DNA from: JAFASC01 sp034669505
GTDB lineage: Bacteria; Pseudomonadota; Alphaproteobacteria; Rhizobiales; Beijerinckiaceae
Reading direction: 5' to 3'
Assembly (NCBI GenBank): GCA_034669505.1
Contig: JAXDNJ010000001.1
Span: 20,144 to 84,143 of the forward strand
Length of the DNA stretch: 64,000 bases
The notes below the pieces were generated by a model. That model saw only the letters and a list, made by a program, of their open reading frames with translations, did no database searches and had not been told where the DNA came from. Each line of letters starts with the position of its first letter. Within the stretch, counting starts at the first letter, position 1. The position numbers and the translations under genes were made by a program. This document shows, piece by piece, positions 42,062 through 50,408 of the stretch.

Positions 42062-43387
42062 TTACGACTTCGCGTCGCAGGCTTCCGAGCGCGCCGGCCA
42101 CGGCGCGTTCTTTTCGGCATAGGCCTTCGCATCCGCCTGAAGCAGCGGCTGCACCTTTTCGCTGAGCGGCTCGATCCAGTCGGATATCTTCACGTATTTG
42201 GTGCCGTCCCATTGCTGCACGAAGGTCGGGCGATGGCCGTTGTGATCGGTGCAGGAAAGCTTGATCGGGCCGGTGAAGCCCTCCATGCCGATCTCCTTCA
42301 GCCGTGCGGCATCGAGATTTAGATCCTCGAGCCCGCGGCGGACGTCCTCGCCGGTGACGACCTTCTTGCCGGACACCTGCTGCGCGGTGCGGATAGCTTC
42401 CGCGATCAGCATCGAATTGTAGACGCCGCGATTGTAAAGAACGGTGCCGACCTTCTCCTTCGGCGACTGGCTCTTGCCCTTGTCGACGACATATTTCTGG
42501 ATGTCCTTGATGACGGGGAAATCCGCCGTCGCCGCGTGCCAGTTCAGCGTCTTGAAGCCTTTGGAGCCGTCGCCGGCGCCGCGCGCATCGTCCTCGCTCG
42601 GCCACCAGATCGAGATGAACTTATCCATGGGATAGTTGATCTTGACGGCCTCCTTGATTGCCGTCGGCTGCAGCGCGCCCCAGCCATACATGACCATGTA
42701 ATCGGGCCGGTCGCGGCGAACATTCAGCCATTGCGCCGACTGGTTCTGCATGTCGGCGGCGGCGACGGGGTAGAGCTTTGGCTCGAAGCCATAATCCTTT
42801 GCTAATTGCTCGATCAGCGGCAGCGGCTCGCGGCCAAAACCGGCATCGAGATAGATGTAGCCAATCTTCTTGCCCTTGAGCTTATCGAGCCCGCCTTCCT
42901 GACCGCCGATGAATTTCAGGATTTGCGAGAAGCCGTCCCAATAGGTGTCCGGGGGATTGAAAATCCATGGGAAGGTCTGGCCTTGGGCCGAGGCCGAGAG
43001 GCCATAGGCCATCGACAGGACCGGGATTTTGTCGACCGCCGCTTTCGGGATCAGCGGCAGGGTAATGCCCGTCGACCACGGGTTGACCATGACCGGGCCT
43101 TTCGGCTTCACCTGCTCATAGCATTCAAGGCCCTTCTTGGTATCGTAGCCGGTCTCGCATTCTTCGATGGCAATCTTGACGCCGCCGATGCCGCCGTCGC
43201 GTTCGTTCAGCATCGAGAGATAATCGTGCATGCCGTCGGCGATGAAAATGCCGGAGCCGGCGAAGGGGCCGGTGCGGTAGGTGAAGAGCGGCACGAAGAC
43301 CGAGTCTTCAGCCTGCGCGGGTATCGTGACGGCGGTCAGTGCGGTCGTCGCGGCGAGCGCCAGAAGGCTTGTTTTCAGCTTGGTCAT
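42062..43387 (-). CDS. ABC transporter substrate-binding protein, branched-chain type
   Basis: A 441-aa periplasmic protein with a Sec signal peptide (1-26, ending AQA-ED). The segments FTYRTGPFAGSGIFIADGMHDYL, GGIGGVKIAIEECETGYD and KKIGYIYLDAGFGRE fit the Peripla_BP_6 family. It is the last gene of the importer operon running down from 48253. With an acyl-CoA synthetase in the operon, an aromatic or aliphatic carboxylic acid is a more likely ligand than an amino acid. Four or so cysteines may form disulfides. Confidence 0.9.
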   Translation of the reverse strand: MTKLKTSLLALAATTALTAVTIPAQAEDSVFVPLFTYRTGPFAGSGIFIADGMHDYLSMLNERDGGIGGVKIAIEECETGYDTKKGLECYEQVKPKGPVMVNPWSTGITLPLIPKAAVDKIPVLSMAYGLSASAQGQTFPWIFNPPDTYWDGFSQILKFIGGQEGGLDKLKGKKIGYIYLDAGFGREPLPLIEQLAKDYGFEPKLYPVAAADMQNQSAQWLNVRRDRPDYMVMYGWGALQPTAIKEAVKINYPMDKFISIWWPSEDDARGAGDGSKGFKTLNWHAATADFPVIKDIQKYVVDKGKSQSPKEKVGTVLYNRGVYNSMLIAEAIRTAQQVSGKKVVTGEDVRRGLEDLNLDAARLKEIGMEGFTGPIKLSCTDHNGHRPTFVQQWDGTKYVKISDWIEPLSEKVQPLLQADAKAYAEKNAPWPARSEACDAKS

Positions 43388-43422
43388 TTAATCCTCCGGT
43401 TCATTCGTTTTTTGAGCGCGCC

Positions 43423-44496
43423 TCAATACGGGAAGGGCCAGACGCGCAGTTTCTGTTTCCCGATTTGCCACAGCCGCGCCAGTCCGAGCGGTTCGACGAT
43501 CAGGAAGAAGATGATCAGGGCTCCGGTGATCACATAGGTCAGATGTTCCACCGTAGCCGCCCCGATCGTCAATCCGAAGGATTCGGGGGTGGCGCGGATG
43601 ACGATCGGCAGGATGTAGATGAGCGCCGCGCCGAGAAAGGAGCCGACGAGGCTGCCGAGCCCGCCGATGATTACCATGAAAAGCAGGATGAAGGACTGAT
43701 TTATATTGAAGGCGTCCGGCTCCGCTGCGCCGAGCCAGAGGAAGACCATCATCGCGCCAGCGATTCCGGTGATGAACGAGGACACTGCGAAGGCCAGCAG
43801 CTTCGTGCGCAAGAGACGGATGCCGATCAGCTGAGCCGCGATGTCCATGTCGCGCACCGCCATAAAGCTGCGGCCGACGCGGCCGTGCACCAGGTTCGAG
43901 ACTACCCAGGTCACCGAGATCACGATCGCGAGTGCGATGTAGTAGCGCGTCGTCGGCGTCGCTGAGGCACCAGTGACGTGGATGCCGAATAGGGTGCGGC
44001 TCGGCACTTCGATCGCGCCGGAGGGATTGTAATTGTAGAGCCAGGGAATGCGGACAAAGCACCATTGCAGGAAGAACTGCGCCGCCAGCGTCGCGACGGC
44101 TAGATAGAAGCCTTTGATCCTGAGACTCGGCAGACCGAAGAACACGCCGACCGCGCAGGAGACGAAGCCTGAGGCGACGATCCAGACGAGGATATTGATC
44201 CCTGGGAAGGTGGTCGACAGTTTGTAGCAGGCATACGCGCCAACCCCCATGAAGGCCCCGGTGCCAAGCGAGACCAGGCCGGTATAGCCCGTGAGGATGT
44301 TGAGCCCGATCGCGGCGAGCGACAGGATGAGGAACGGGACCATCACCGAGGCAATGACGAAGTCGCCGGCGAAGAATGGTAGCGCCAGCGCAGCTACGAT
44401 GATCAGCGCCAGTCCGATCCTGTCCTGCAGGATCGGGAAAATGCTCATGTCGGCTTGGTAGGTCGTCTTGAACTGGCCGGCTTCGCGGTAAAACAC
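43423..44496 (-). CDS. Branched-chain-type ABC transporter permease (LivM type)
   Basis: A 357-aa permease with about nine or ten hydrophobic segments. The LivM hallmarks GLNILTGYTGLVSLGTGAFMGVGAYA and GRSFMAVRDMDIAAQLIGIRLLRTKLLAFAVSSF are present. Start GTG at 44496, 5 bases after a GAGGGG that overlaps the livH stop. Works with the LivH-type permease encoded upstream. Confidence 0.92.
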   Translation of the reverse strand: MFYREAGQFKTTYQADMSIFPILQDRIGLALIIVAALALPFFAGDFVIASVMVPFLILSLAAIGLNILTGYTGLVSLGTGAFMGVGAYACYKLSTTFPGINILVWIVASGFVSCAVGVFFGLPSLRIKGFYLAVATLAAQFFLQWCFVRIPWLYNYNPSGAIEVPSRTLFGIHVTGASATPTTRYYIALAIVISVTWVVSNLVHGRVGRSFMAVRDMDIAAQLIGIRLLRTKLLAFAVSSFITGIAGAMMVFLWLGAAEPDAFNINQSFILLFMVIIGGLGSLVGSFLGAALIYILPIVIRATPESFGLTIGAATVEHLTYVITGALIIFFLIVEPLGLARLWQIGKQKLRVWPFPY

Positions 44497-44505
44497 GTTT
44501 TCCCC

Positions 44506-45462
44506 TCAAATCCGCTCGATGATCTTTTCGCCGAACAGGCCCTGCGGACGCACCAGCAGCACGGCGAGCGCGATAAAATAAGCAAGCCAGCTCTCGACGC
44601 CGCCGCCGATCAGCGGGCCCCAGTAGAATTCACCGAGTTTCTCGCCGATGCCGATAATAAGGCCGCCGACGATCGCACCCGGCACCGAGGTGAGACCGCC
44701 GAGAATTAGAACGGGCAGCGCCTTCAGCGCGACGATCTCGAGCGCGAAGGATACGTTTGAGCGAGCGCCCCACATGATGCCGGTTGCGAGCGCGACGAGG
44801 CCGGCGGTGAACCAGACGATCACCCAGATCTGGTCGAGCGAAATACCGACGGAGAGTGCGGCTTGGTGATCGTCGGCAACCGCCCGTAGCGCGCGGCCGA
44901 TGCGCGTCTTTTGAAAAAAAACGGCAAGCACCGCAACCATCAACGAGGCGATGATCGCAGCCGCGATATCGATCTTCTGCAATGAGACGAGTCCGCCAAG
45001 GACTTTGAAATCAAGCGAGCCGGACGGCAGCAGGAGTTCACTCGTGATCATATTCTTCGGATTGCCGCCGAAGACGAGCTCGCCAAGGCCGATCAGCACA
45101 TACGTCAGCCCGAACGTCGCCATGAACAGGATGATGTCCGGCTGATTGACGAGTGGACGCAGGATCACGCGCTCGACGGCAACGGCAAGCAGGAACATGA
45201 CGACAATCGTCAGGCCAAGCGCGACAAAGGCCGGCACGCCTTTTTCATGGAGGCCGACGAGCGTCAGCGCGGCGAACACCATCATAATGCCCTGCGCGAA
45301 ATTAAACACGCCCGAAGCTTTGAAGATCAGTACGAAACCGAGCGCGATCAGCGCGTAGAGCACGCCGCCGACGAGGCCCTCCCAGAGTGTCTGCACGAGC
45401 AGATCAGGCGCGCCCGCCATCTGCACGAAGGGATCGACGAAAATGGAATAGAGCAAGGTCAA
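44506..45462 (-). CDS. Branched-chain-type ABC transporter permease (LivH type)
   Basis: A 318-aa permease with about eight hydrophobic segments and the LivH pattern GGVLYALIALGFVLIFKASGVFNFAQG and GRALRAVADDHQAALSVGI. The start is TTG at 45462, overlapping the livG stop (TTGA). It forms the membrane pore with the LivM-type protein. Confidence 0.92.
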   Translation of the reverse strand: MTLLYSIFVDPFVQMAGAPDLLVQTLWEGLVGGVLYALIALGFVLIFKASGVFNFAQGIMMVFAALTLVGLHEKGVPAFVALGLTIVVMFLLAVAVERVILRPLVNQPDIILFMATFGLTYVLIGLGELVFGGNPKNMITSELLLPSGSLDFKVLGGLVSLQKIDIAAAIIASLMVAVLAVFFQKTRIGRALRAVADDHQAALSVGISLDQIWVIVWFTAGLVALATGIMWGARSNVSFALEIVALKALPVLILGGLTSVPGAIVGGLIIGIGEKLGEFYWGPLIGGGVESWLAYFIALAVLLVRPQGLFGEKIIERI

Positions 45463-46262
45463 TGCACCACACCCAAATACGCGTCGATCACCGCCTGGTC
45501 GCGCCGCACTTCGTCAGGCCTATCGTCGGCGATCTTGTTGCCGTAATCGAGCACGACGATGCGGTCGGATAGATCCATCACGACGCCGATATCGTGCTCG
45601 ATCAGCGCGATCGTCGTGCCGAACTCGGCATTCACGTCGAGAATGAACCGGCTCATATCCTCCTTTTCCTCGAGATTCATGCCGGCCATCGGCTCGTCCA
45701 AAAGCAAAAGCTCCGGCTGCATGGCAAGCGCCCGGCCGAGTTCGACGCGCTTCTGCAAACCGTAGGGCAAGCGGCCGACCGGCTCCTTACGGATGCGCTC
45801 GATCTCAAGAAAGTCGATGATCTCCTCGCAATATTTGCGGTGCTCGATTTCCTCCGTAAGCGCCGGGCCATAGCGCCAGAGCTGCCAAAAAAAACTCTTA
45901 CGCATACGCAGCGTGCGACCGGCCAGAATGTTGTCGAGCGTGGTCATGCCTTTGAACAGCGCGACGTTCTGGAACGTACGGGCAATCCCTTGCGCCGCCG
46001 CCTGGTGCGGGCGCATGCGCCGCCGCGTCGCGCCTTTGTAAGTGATGCGACCGGCTTGAGGATGATAAAAGCCGTTGATGACGTTCAGCATCGATGTCTT
46101 ACCGGCGCCGTTGGGTCCGATGATGGCACGAATCTCGCCGCGCCTTATATCGAAAGAAACGTCGCGGATGGCGCGCACGCCGCCGAAGGAGAGCGAAACA
46201 TGTTCAATACTAAGAAGAGTCTCGCCGGAATCTCCTGCGGGCGCGCCTGAAGCAACACTCAC
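45459..46262 (-). CDS. Branched-chain-type ABC transporter ATP-binding protein (LivG type)
   Basis: A 267-aa ATPase. Walker A GPNGAGKT, signature-like LPYGLQKRVELGRAL and Walker B LLLLDEPMAGM are intact. The start is GTG at 46262 overlapping the synthetase stop (GTGA). Such importers normally use a LivG/LivF pair of ATPases, but no livF is present in this operon or anywhere in the window, so LivG may act as a homodimer or borrow a LivF. Confidence 0.92.
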   Translation of the reverse strand: MSVASGAPAGDSGETLLSIEHVSLSFGGVRAIRDVSFDIRRGEIRAIIGPNGAGKTSMLNVINGFYHPQAGRITYKGATRRRMRPHQAAAQGIARTFQNVALFKGMTTLDNILAGRTLRMRKSFFWQLWRYGPALTEEIEHRKYCEEIIDFLEIERIRKEPVGRLPYGLQKRVELGRALAMQPELLLLDEPMAGMNLEEKEDMSRFILDVNAEFGTTIALIEHDIGVVMDLSDRIVVLDYGNKIADDRPDEVRRDQAVIDAYLGVVH

Positions 46263-48253
46263 GCAGCACGCTCGCGTGGTACTTCGCGGGACAGAGCCGT
46301 ATCCATATCGAGATCCTCGATGCGGACGCGCGCGGCGAGCACGCCTTTTCGCCCGTCTTCGTACGTGACTTCGGTGGAGATATCAGCCGAAGACGAGCCG
46401 TCGTAGAGACCGGCGCAAAGCGTTGCATAGCGCTCGGCGATAAAACCGCGCCGCACCTTCTGGGTGCGCGTCAGTTCGCCGTCGTCGGCGTCAAGTTCTT
46501 TCGGCAGAATGAGGAAGCGTTTGATTTGCGCGCCGGCCATTTGCGGCTCGCGCGCCAGCGCGCGGTTGACGTCGCGGACATGCTCGGCGATCAGCGCGTA
46601 GACGCGCGCATGCGCCGCGATCTCCTGGTAGGAGCCATAGGCAATGCCGTTGCGCTCCGCCCAATTGCCGACTGAGGCAAGCTCGATGTTGAGCATGACG
46701 GTAACAAAATCCCGCGCATTACCATACGCGACCGCCTCTTTGATGTTCGGAAAAAACTTCAGCTTGTTCTCGATGTATTTCGGCGCGAACAAAGTTCCGT
46801 CGCGCAGGCGGCCGACATCCTTGGCGCGGTCCAAAATCTTTAGCTGACCGTCGCTTTCGAAAATGCCTGCGTCTCCGGTTTTGACGAAGCCGTCTTCGGT
46901 CATCGCTTCCGCGGTTTTGTCCGGATCTTTGTAATATTCGACGAACTGGCCTGGCGATTTGAACTGCACTTCGCCTTCGGGCGAGAGGCGCAGCGCAACG
47001 TTCGGCGCCGCCGGTCCGACGGTGTCGGCGCGCACCGCGCCGTCGGCCTGACAGGTTACATAAAGAAAAGCTTCAGTCTGGCCGTAGAGCTGCTTCAGAT
47101 TCAGGCCGAGCGAGCGGTAGAACGAGAAGAGATCCTGCCCAATCGCCTCGCCGGCGGTATAGCCGGTGCGGATGCGCGAAAAACCAAGCACGTTTTTTAG
47201 TGGTGCGTAAACGAGCAGCGTGCCGAGCCCGTAGTGCAACCGCGCATGGAGCGGCACCGGCTTGCCGTCCATGATCCTCTCGCCGAAGCGCCGCGCGACG
47301 CCGAGAAAGTGATGGAAGATAGCGCGCTTGAGAGCGCTGGCATCTTCCATGCGGATCATTACGCGTGTCAGCAGCGATTCGAAGACGCGCGGCGGCGCGA
47401 AATAAAAGGTCGGTCCAATCTCGCGCAAATCCTGTTGGACCGTGTCGGCGCTTTCCGGACACGCCATGCAGCCGCCGGCGACGAACATCTGCGCGTAATT
47501 CAAATAATGGTCGCCCACCCAAGCGAGCGGCAGATAAGCCAGCTGTTCATCGTGATCGGTGATCTTGTCGAACCCAACGGTGTCGCGCGCCGCGGCGACC
47601 GAGCGTCCGGCCGAGAGCACGACACCTTTCGAGCGCCCCGTCGTCCCGGACGTGTAGAGCATGATCGAGGGATCATCCCCTAGGCCGCGATCGATCTCCG
47701 CCTCCAATTCCGCAGCGATCGCATGCTCCTCCAGCGCCGCGCGGCTCTGCGCCATCACCTCCGCGATAGCGTGCAGCCGTGAGTGATCATAGGTCCGCAA
47801 TCCCCGCTCTTCGTCATAAAGAACGTGCTTCAGGTGGGTCAGGCGGTTGGCAATCGACAGGATTTTGTCGACCTGTTCCTGGTCCTGCACCAGCGCGATC
47901 TTCACGTCGGCGTTTTCGATGACGTAAGCCATCTCGTCGGCGACAGCGTCGGCATAGACGGGGATCGGCACGGCGCGGAGCCATTGCGCGGCGGCGATCC
48001 CCCAATACAGCGCCGGCCGGTTGGCGCCGATGATGGCCACCTTATCGCCGATGCCGATGCCGAGCGTGCGAAGCGCGTGCGCCAGCGCGCGGACGCTTTC
48101 GTAGCTCTCGGTCCAGCTCCACGTACGCCAGATGCCGCGATCCTTCAGCCGGATCGCGGGCCGCGCGCCGCGCACTTGCGCGTGATGCCGCAGCCACTTC
48201 GGAAAGGTATCGTGCGCGCTCTCCCCAAAATCGCGCGGTGCGCCAGACTGCAA
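46259..48253 (-). CDS. AMP-dependent acyl-CoA synthetase (long-chain-type)
   Basis: A 664-aa ANL-superfamily ligase that adenylates a carboxylic acid and transfers it to CoA. The phosphate-binding motif IMLYTSGTTGRSKGVV, the YGQTEAF motif and the TGDAGIFESDGQLKILDRAKD hinge region are present. The start is TTG at 48253, supported by GGAGGT 4 bases upstream. The gene heads an operon with livG, livH, livM and a binding protein, joined by stop/start overlaps. This suggests vectorial activation of an imported acid. It lies 119 bases after the transposon-split outer-membrane gene on the same strand. Confidence 0.9.
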   Translation of the reverse strand: MQSGAPRDFGESAHDTFPKWLRHHAQVRGARPAIRLKDRGIWRTWSWTESYESVRALAHALRTLGIGIGDKVAIIGANRPALYWGIAAAQWLRAVPIPVYADAVADEMAYVIENADVKIALVQDQEQVDKILSIANRLTHLKHVLYDEERGLRTYDHSRLHAIAEVMAQSRAALEEHAIAAELEAEIDRGLGDDPSIMLYTSGTTGRSKGVVLSAGRSVAAARDTVGFDKITDHDEQLAYLPLAWVGDHYLNYAQMFVAGGCMACPESADTVQQDLREIGPTFYFAPPRVFESLLTRVMIRMEDASALKRAIFHHFLGVARRFGERIMDGKPVPLHARLHYGLGTLLVYAPLKNVLGFSRIRTGYTAGEAIGQDLFSFYRSLGLNLKQLYGQTEAFLYVTCQADGAVRADTVGPAAPNVALRLSPEGEVQFKSPGQFVEYYKDPDKTAEAMTEDGFVKTGDAGIFESDGQLKILDRAKDVGRLRDGTLFAPKYIENKLKFFPNIKEAVAYGNARDFVTVMLNIELASVGNWAERNGIAYGSYQEIAAHARVYALIAEHVRDVNRALAREPQMAGAQIKRFLILPKELDADDGELTRTQKVRRGFIAERYATLCAGLYDGSSSADISTEVTYEDGRKGVLAARVRIEDLDMDTALSREVPRERAA

Positions 48254-48372
48254 ACAGACCTCCCCGTCACGCCGCTGCTCGCGGCGCCACTGCCGACCTT
48301 CTTGCCGAGGTGTGAGGCAGCCAAGCGGATGTTACAGGCTCGCCCGGCCCTGTCCATTGCCGGAAAGATGGG

Positions 48373-48973
48373 TCAGAACCGATACCAGAGCGCGCTGATG
48401 ATGCCGCGTTCGGTCGTGGTATTTACGCCCGGCACGCCGATAATACCGCCAACCTGCACCGAAATGTGCGGCGTCACGTCATAGACCGCGCTCAATGCGA
48501 TCTTGTTCGAGCGCGTGGGGTAAAGCGGCGAGGCATGAATGGCGCTGATGTTGAACGTCTGCAGAAGCACCAGCACCTTCTCGACCGGTCTTACACCCAA
48601 GGTCGCGTCGGCGCGGATTTCGTGGCCAAAGCCGCCGGGTGAGCGGTAGCCGATCTCGAGATTCGAGAATGCCGGAAAGCCCAAAATCGTGAAGGAACGC
48701 CCGATCAGCAGCCGGGCATCCGCTTGCAGCCCGTGCCCGGTATCGAGGAAGGTGCGCGAACGGGCGTTCGTTGCTTCGCGCAGGGTCGCCTGCGCCGAAA
48801 AGATCGTCTCCTCGAGCGCGTAGAGTTTGACCCGGCCACCCGCCTCGAGCACGCCCATCCCGGCATAGCTCTCCCCCGGTGGCTTGGCGCGAAAATCGAG
48901 CACCGAGGGTTCAGCGATCAGGGTTATCGATTCTGTCGCGCCGTATTCGGTGTAGGCCGTCAGTTCGAACTTG
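48373..48973 (-). pseudogene. Outer-membrane beta-barrel protein, 3' part, cut off by transposon
   Basis: About 200 codons with alternating polar and hydrophobic strands, ending ALWYRF with a C-terminal aromatic as in outer-membrane barrels. Read from the target-site copy at 48973, the frame continues YRKFELTAYTEYG with no start of its own; the 5' end of the gene lies 5.2 kb away at 54215-54404. Removing the transposon plus one target copy restores an uninterrupted 260-codon frame. A GTG at 48903 could allow a truncated product, which would lack the signal peptide. Confidence 0.85.
48966..48973. repeat. Target-site duplication, left copy
   Basis: CGAACTTG directly abuts the left terminal repeat. 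The right copy at 54215-54222 is CGAACTTT, seven of eight bases the same. Eight-base duplications are usual for IS1595-family insertion. Confidence 0.8.
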
Positions 48974-48997
48974 CGGTATTAGGTAGCAAGCTCACCT
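48974..48997 (+). repeat. Left terminal inverted repeat
   Basis: 24 bases identical to the reverse complement of 54191-54214. A second, subterminal inverted repeat, GCCAACG/CGTTGGC, lies just inside at 49009-49027 and could be part of the transposase-binding end. Confidence 0.92.
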
Positions 48998-49042
48998 AGG
49001 AGAAGCTAGCCAACGGTAGGCGTTGGCCTCATACTTTTCCAC

Positions 49043-49474
49043 ATGGAAGACTACACGCACGCCATTTCGGGGCTGCTCCGGCGTCGGGAAGAGCTTAGGA
49101 CCGAGGCCCAGAGTCTTGCCGAGCGGCAAGCCGCGATCGTCAACGACCTAGATGCGATCGAGCGCAGCCTGCAAAGCCTCGGGCACTCGGGACCGTTCAA
49201 CCTTCGCCCCGTGCGGCAAGCCAGGATCATCCTGTTCTACAGGAATGAGCTGCGGGGCTTCCTTCGCGGCGAGTTGGAAAAGCGGACCGCGCCGGTTCTC
49301 ACGCGGGAGCTAGCCATCATGCTTTGCCAGATGGAGGGGAAGGCTCCCGAGGATCGAAGGCTCTTGTCGGACGTGAGCCGGCGCGTTTGCGGGGCGCTCG
49401 CTCAGATGCGCGACATGGGGCAGGTGATACGGACAGGTTCTCGGAAGATCGCCCTGTGGGAGCTTAGGCGTTGA
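49043..49474 (+). CDS. Unknown transposon-borne protein with coiled coil and winged-helix-like end
   Basis: A 143-aa protein with a charged, probably coiled-coil N terminus (about 8-48, rich in R, E, L and Q). The C-terminal part, RELAIMLCQMEGK...ALAQMRDMGQVIRTGSRKIALWEL, has the helix-helix-wing rhythm of a winged-helix DNA-binding domain. I do not recognise the family. It is the first cargo gene inside the left repeat, with only a weak ribosome site. A DNA-binding role in transposition or regulation is a guess. Confidence 0.5.
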   Translation: MEDYTHAISGLLRRREELRTEAQSLAERQAAIVNDLDAIERSLQSLGHSGPFNLRPVRQARIILFYRNELRGFLRGELEKRTAPVLTRELAIMLCQMEGKAPEDRRLLSDVSRRVCGALAQMRDMGQVIRTGSRKIALWELRR

Positions 49475-49783
49475 GCGCGGCGACAAGCTTGCTGATTCGG
49501 CCCGCTGTTGCCAAAAAGTTCCAACTGTCAATTAAATTTTTTTTAGGCCACTTTTGGGCTTGACACAATATATTGTTGTGTACAAGCGCCCATCCGGGCC
49601 TCATCCCACTATATATTGATTTACCTTAAAGACACGCTAACGCTTTAAAGTGATTCGTTGATTCGAACTTAGTTCCGAGAAGTGCTTTTCTAGTCTAACA
49701 GAGCGTTCAGGATGCGAAGGACTAAGGGGACAACCATGGCTGATCCAATTTTCTACGTTGGTCGAGCCTTCGAACTGTCGACC
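49475..49783 (+). promoter_or_regulatory. AT-rich region with TTGACA promoter element and 12-bp palindrome
   Basis: These 309 bases are much more AT-rich than their surroundings. A consensus -35 TTGACA (49560-49565) overlaps the perfect palindrome ACAATATATTGT (49565-49576), and an extended TGTACAAG (49579-49586) may be the -10. AAGGGG (49723-49728) precedes an ATG at 49736 that opens a 79-codon frame overlapping the 3' end of the protease gene in antisense. A regulated plus-strand transcript is likely; whether it makes protein is unclear. Confidence 0.4.
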
Positions 49784-50332
49784 TCAGGTAAGCACGAGAC
49801 TGATGATCGGCGCGCCGAGCGGGATTTGCAGCTGCTCAATGCTATGAACGATCCCATTTGCGAGGGCGAAGTCTGCGTCTTTGGTACTGGCTTCTGCGAA
49901 GAGCTTCCCAGCGTTTTCCGCAGTTATGTTCGTCTCGGAGACAATGATATCACCGATTCTTTTTTGATCCGCTAGGATAGCGGCCAAGGTTTCCTTGAGG
50001 TTCTTTTCCTCAAGCATGATCTTTTCGGCGTTCCGACCTACCCCGTGGAACATGAAAGTTGAGTGCGGGCAAGCGAGGCGTTGTTTTCCCGCCAAGAACA
50101 TCGCGTTTCCAATCGAATCTACATTCCCGATGTTGTGAGTGATGACGGGAATGGGAAGTGCTTTGAAGAAGTTGTAGAGGGTCATGCCGGCGGGTACCTC
50201 CCCGCCGGGGGTTGAAATAAGAAGTCTGAGGCTGGTTGCCCCCTTTTGAGTGACCAGCTGACTGCAGGCCGCCATCAAGTTCTGCGCCGTGCTAATAGTA
50301 ACCGGCGCACTGAAAACGACGTAAAATTCCAA
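49784..50332 (-). CDS. ClpP-like serine protease, transposon cargo
   Basis: A 182-aa ClpP/SppA-fold protease. ISTPGGEVPAGM (39-50) is the oxyanion GG segment, S73 in NVDSIGNAMF the nucleophile and H96 in HSTFMFHG the base. The region STKDADFALANGIVHSI supplies a plausible catalytic Asp (D152 or D154). ClpP proper has GxSAS at the serine; here it is VDSIG, so it belongs to a divergent branch. The start is TTG at 50332 with AGGGAG six bases upstream. It lies 76 bases downstream of the transposase gene on the same strand. No Clp ATPase is in the element. Its partner and substrate are unknown. Confidence 0.75.
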   Translation of the reverse strand: MEFYVVFSAPVTISTAQNLMAACSQLVTQKGATSLRLLISTPGGEVPAGMTLYNFFKALPIPVITHNIGNVDSIGNAMFLAGKQRLACPHSTFMFHGVGRNAEKIMLEEKNLKETLAAILADQKRIGDIIVSETNITAENAGKLFAEASTKDADFALANGIVHSIEQLQIPLGAPIISLVLT

Positions 50333-50408
50333 GGTAGTCTCCCTAAATTTTTGAGGCTCTGTAGGCCGGGAGGGGACAAAAGGTTATTTTACTTGCGTTT
50401 AGACATAG

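Noticed and set aside
49736..49975. 79-codon plus-strand frame treated as a protein gene
   Set aside because: It overlaps the ClpP-like gene in antisense and shows no recognisable domain. Promoter and ribosome site are suggestive, so it is kept only as a finding about a transcript.
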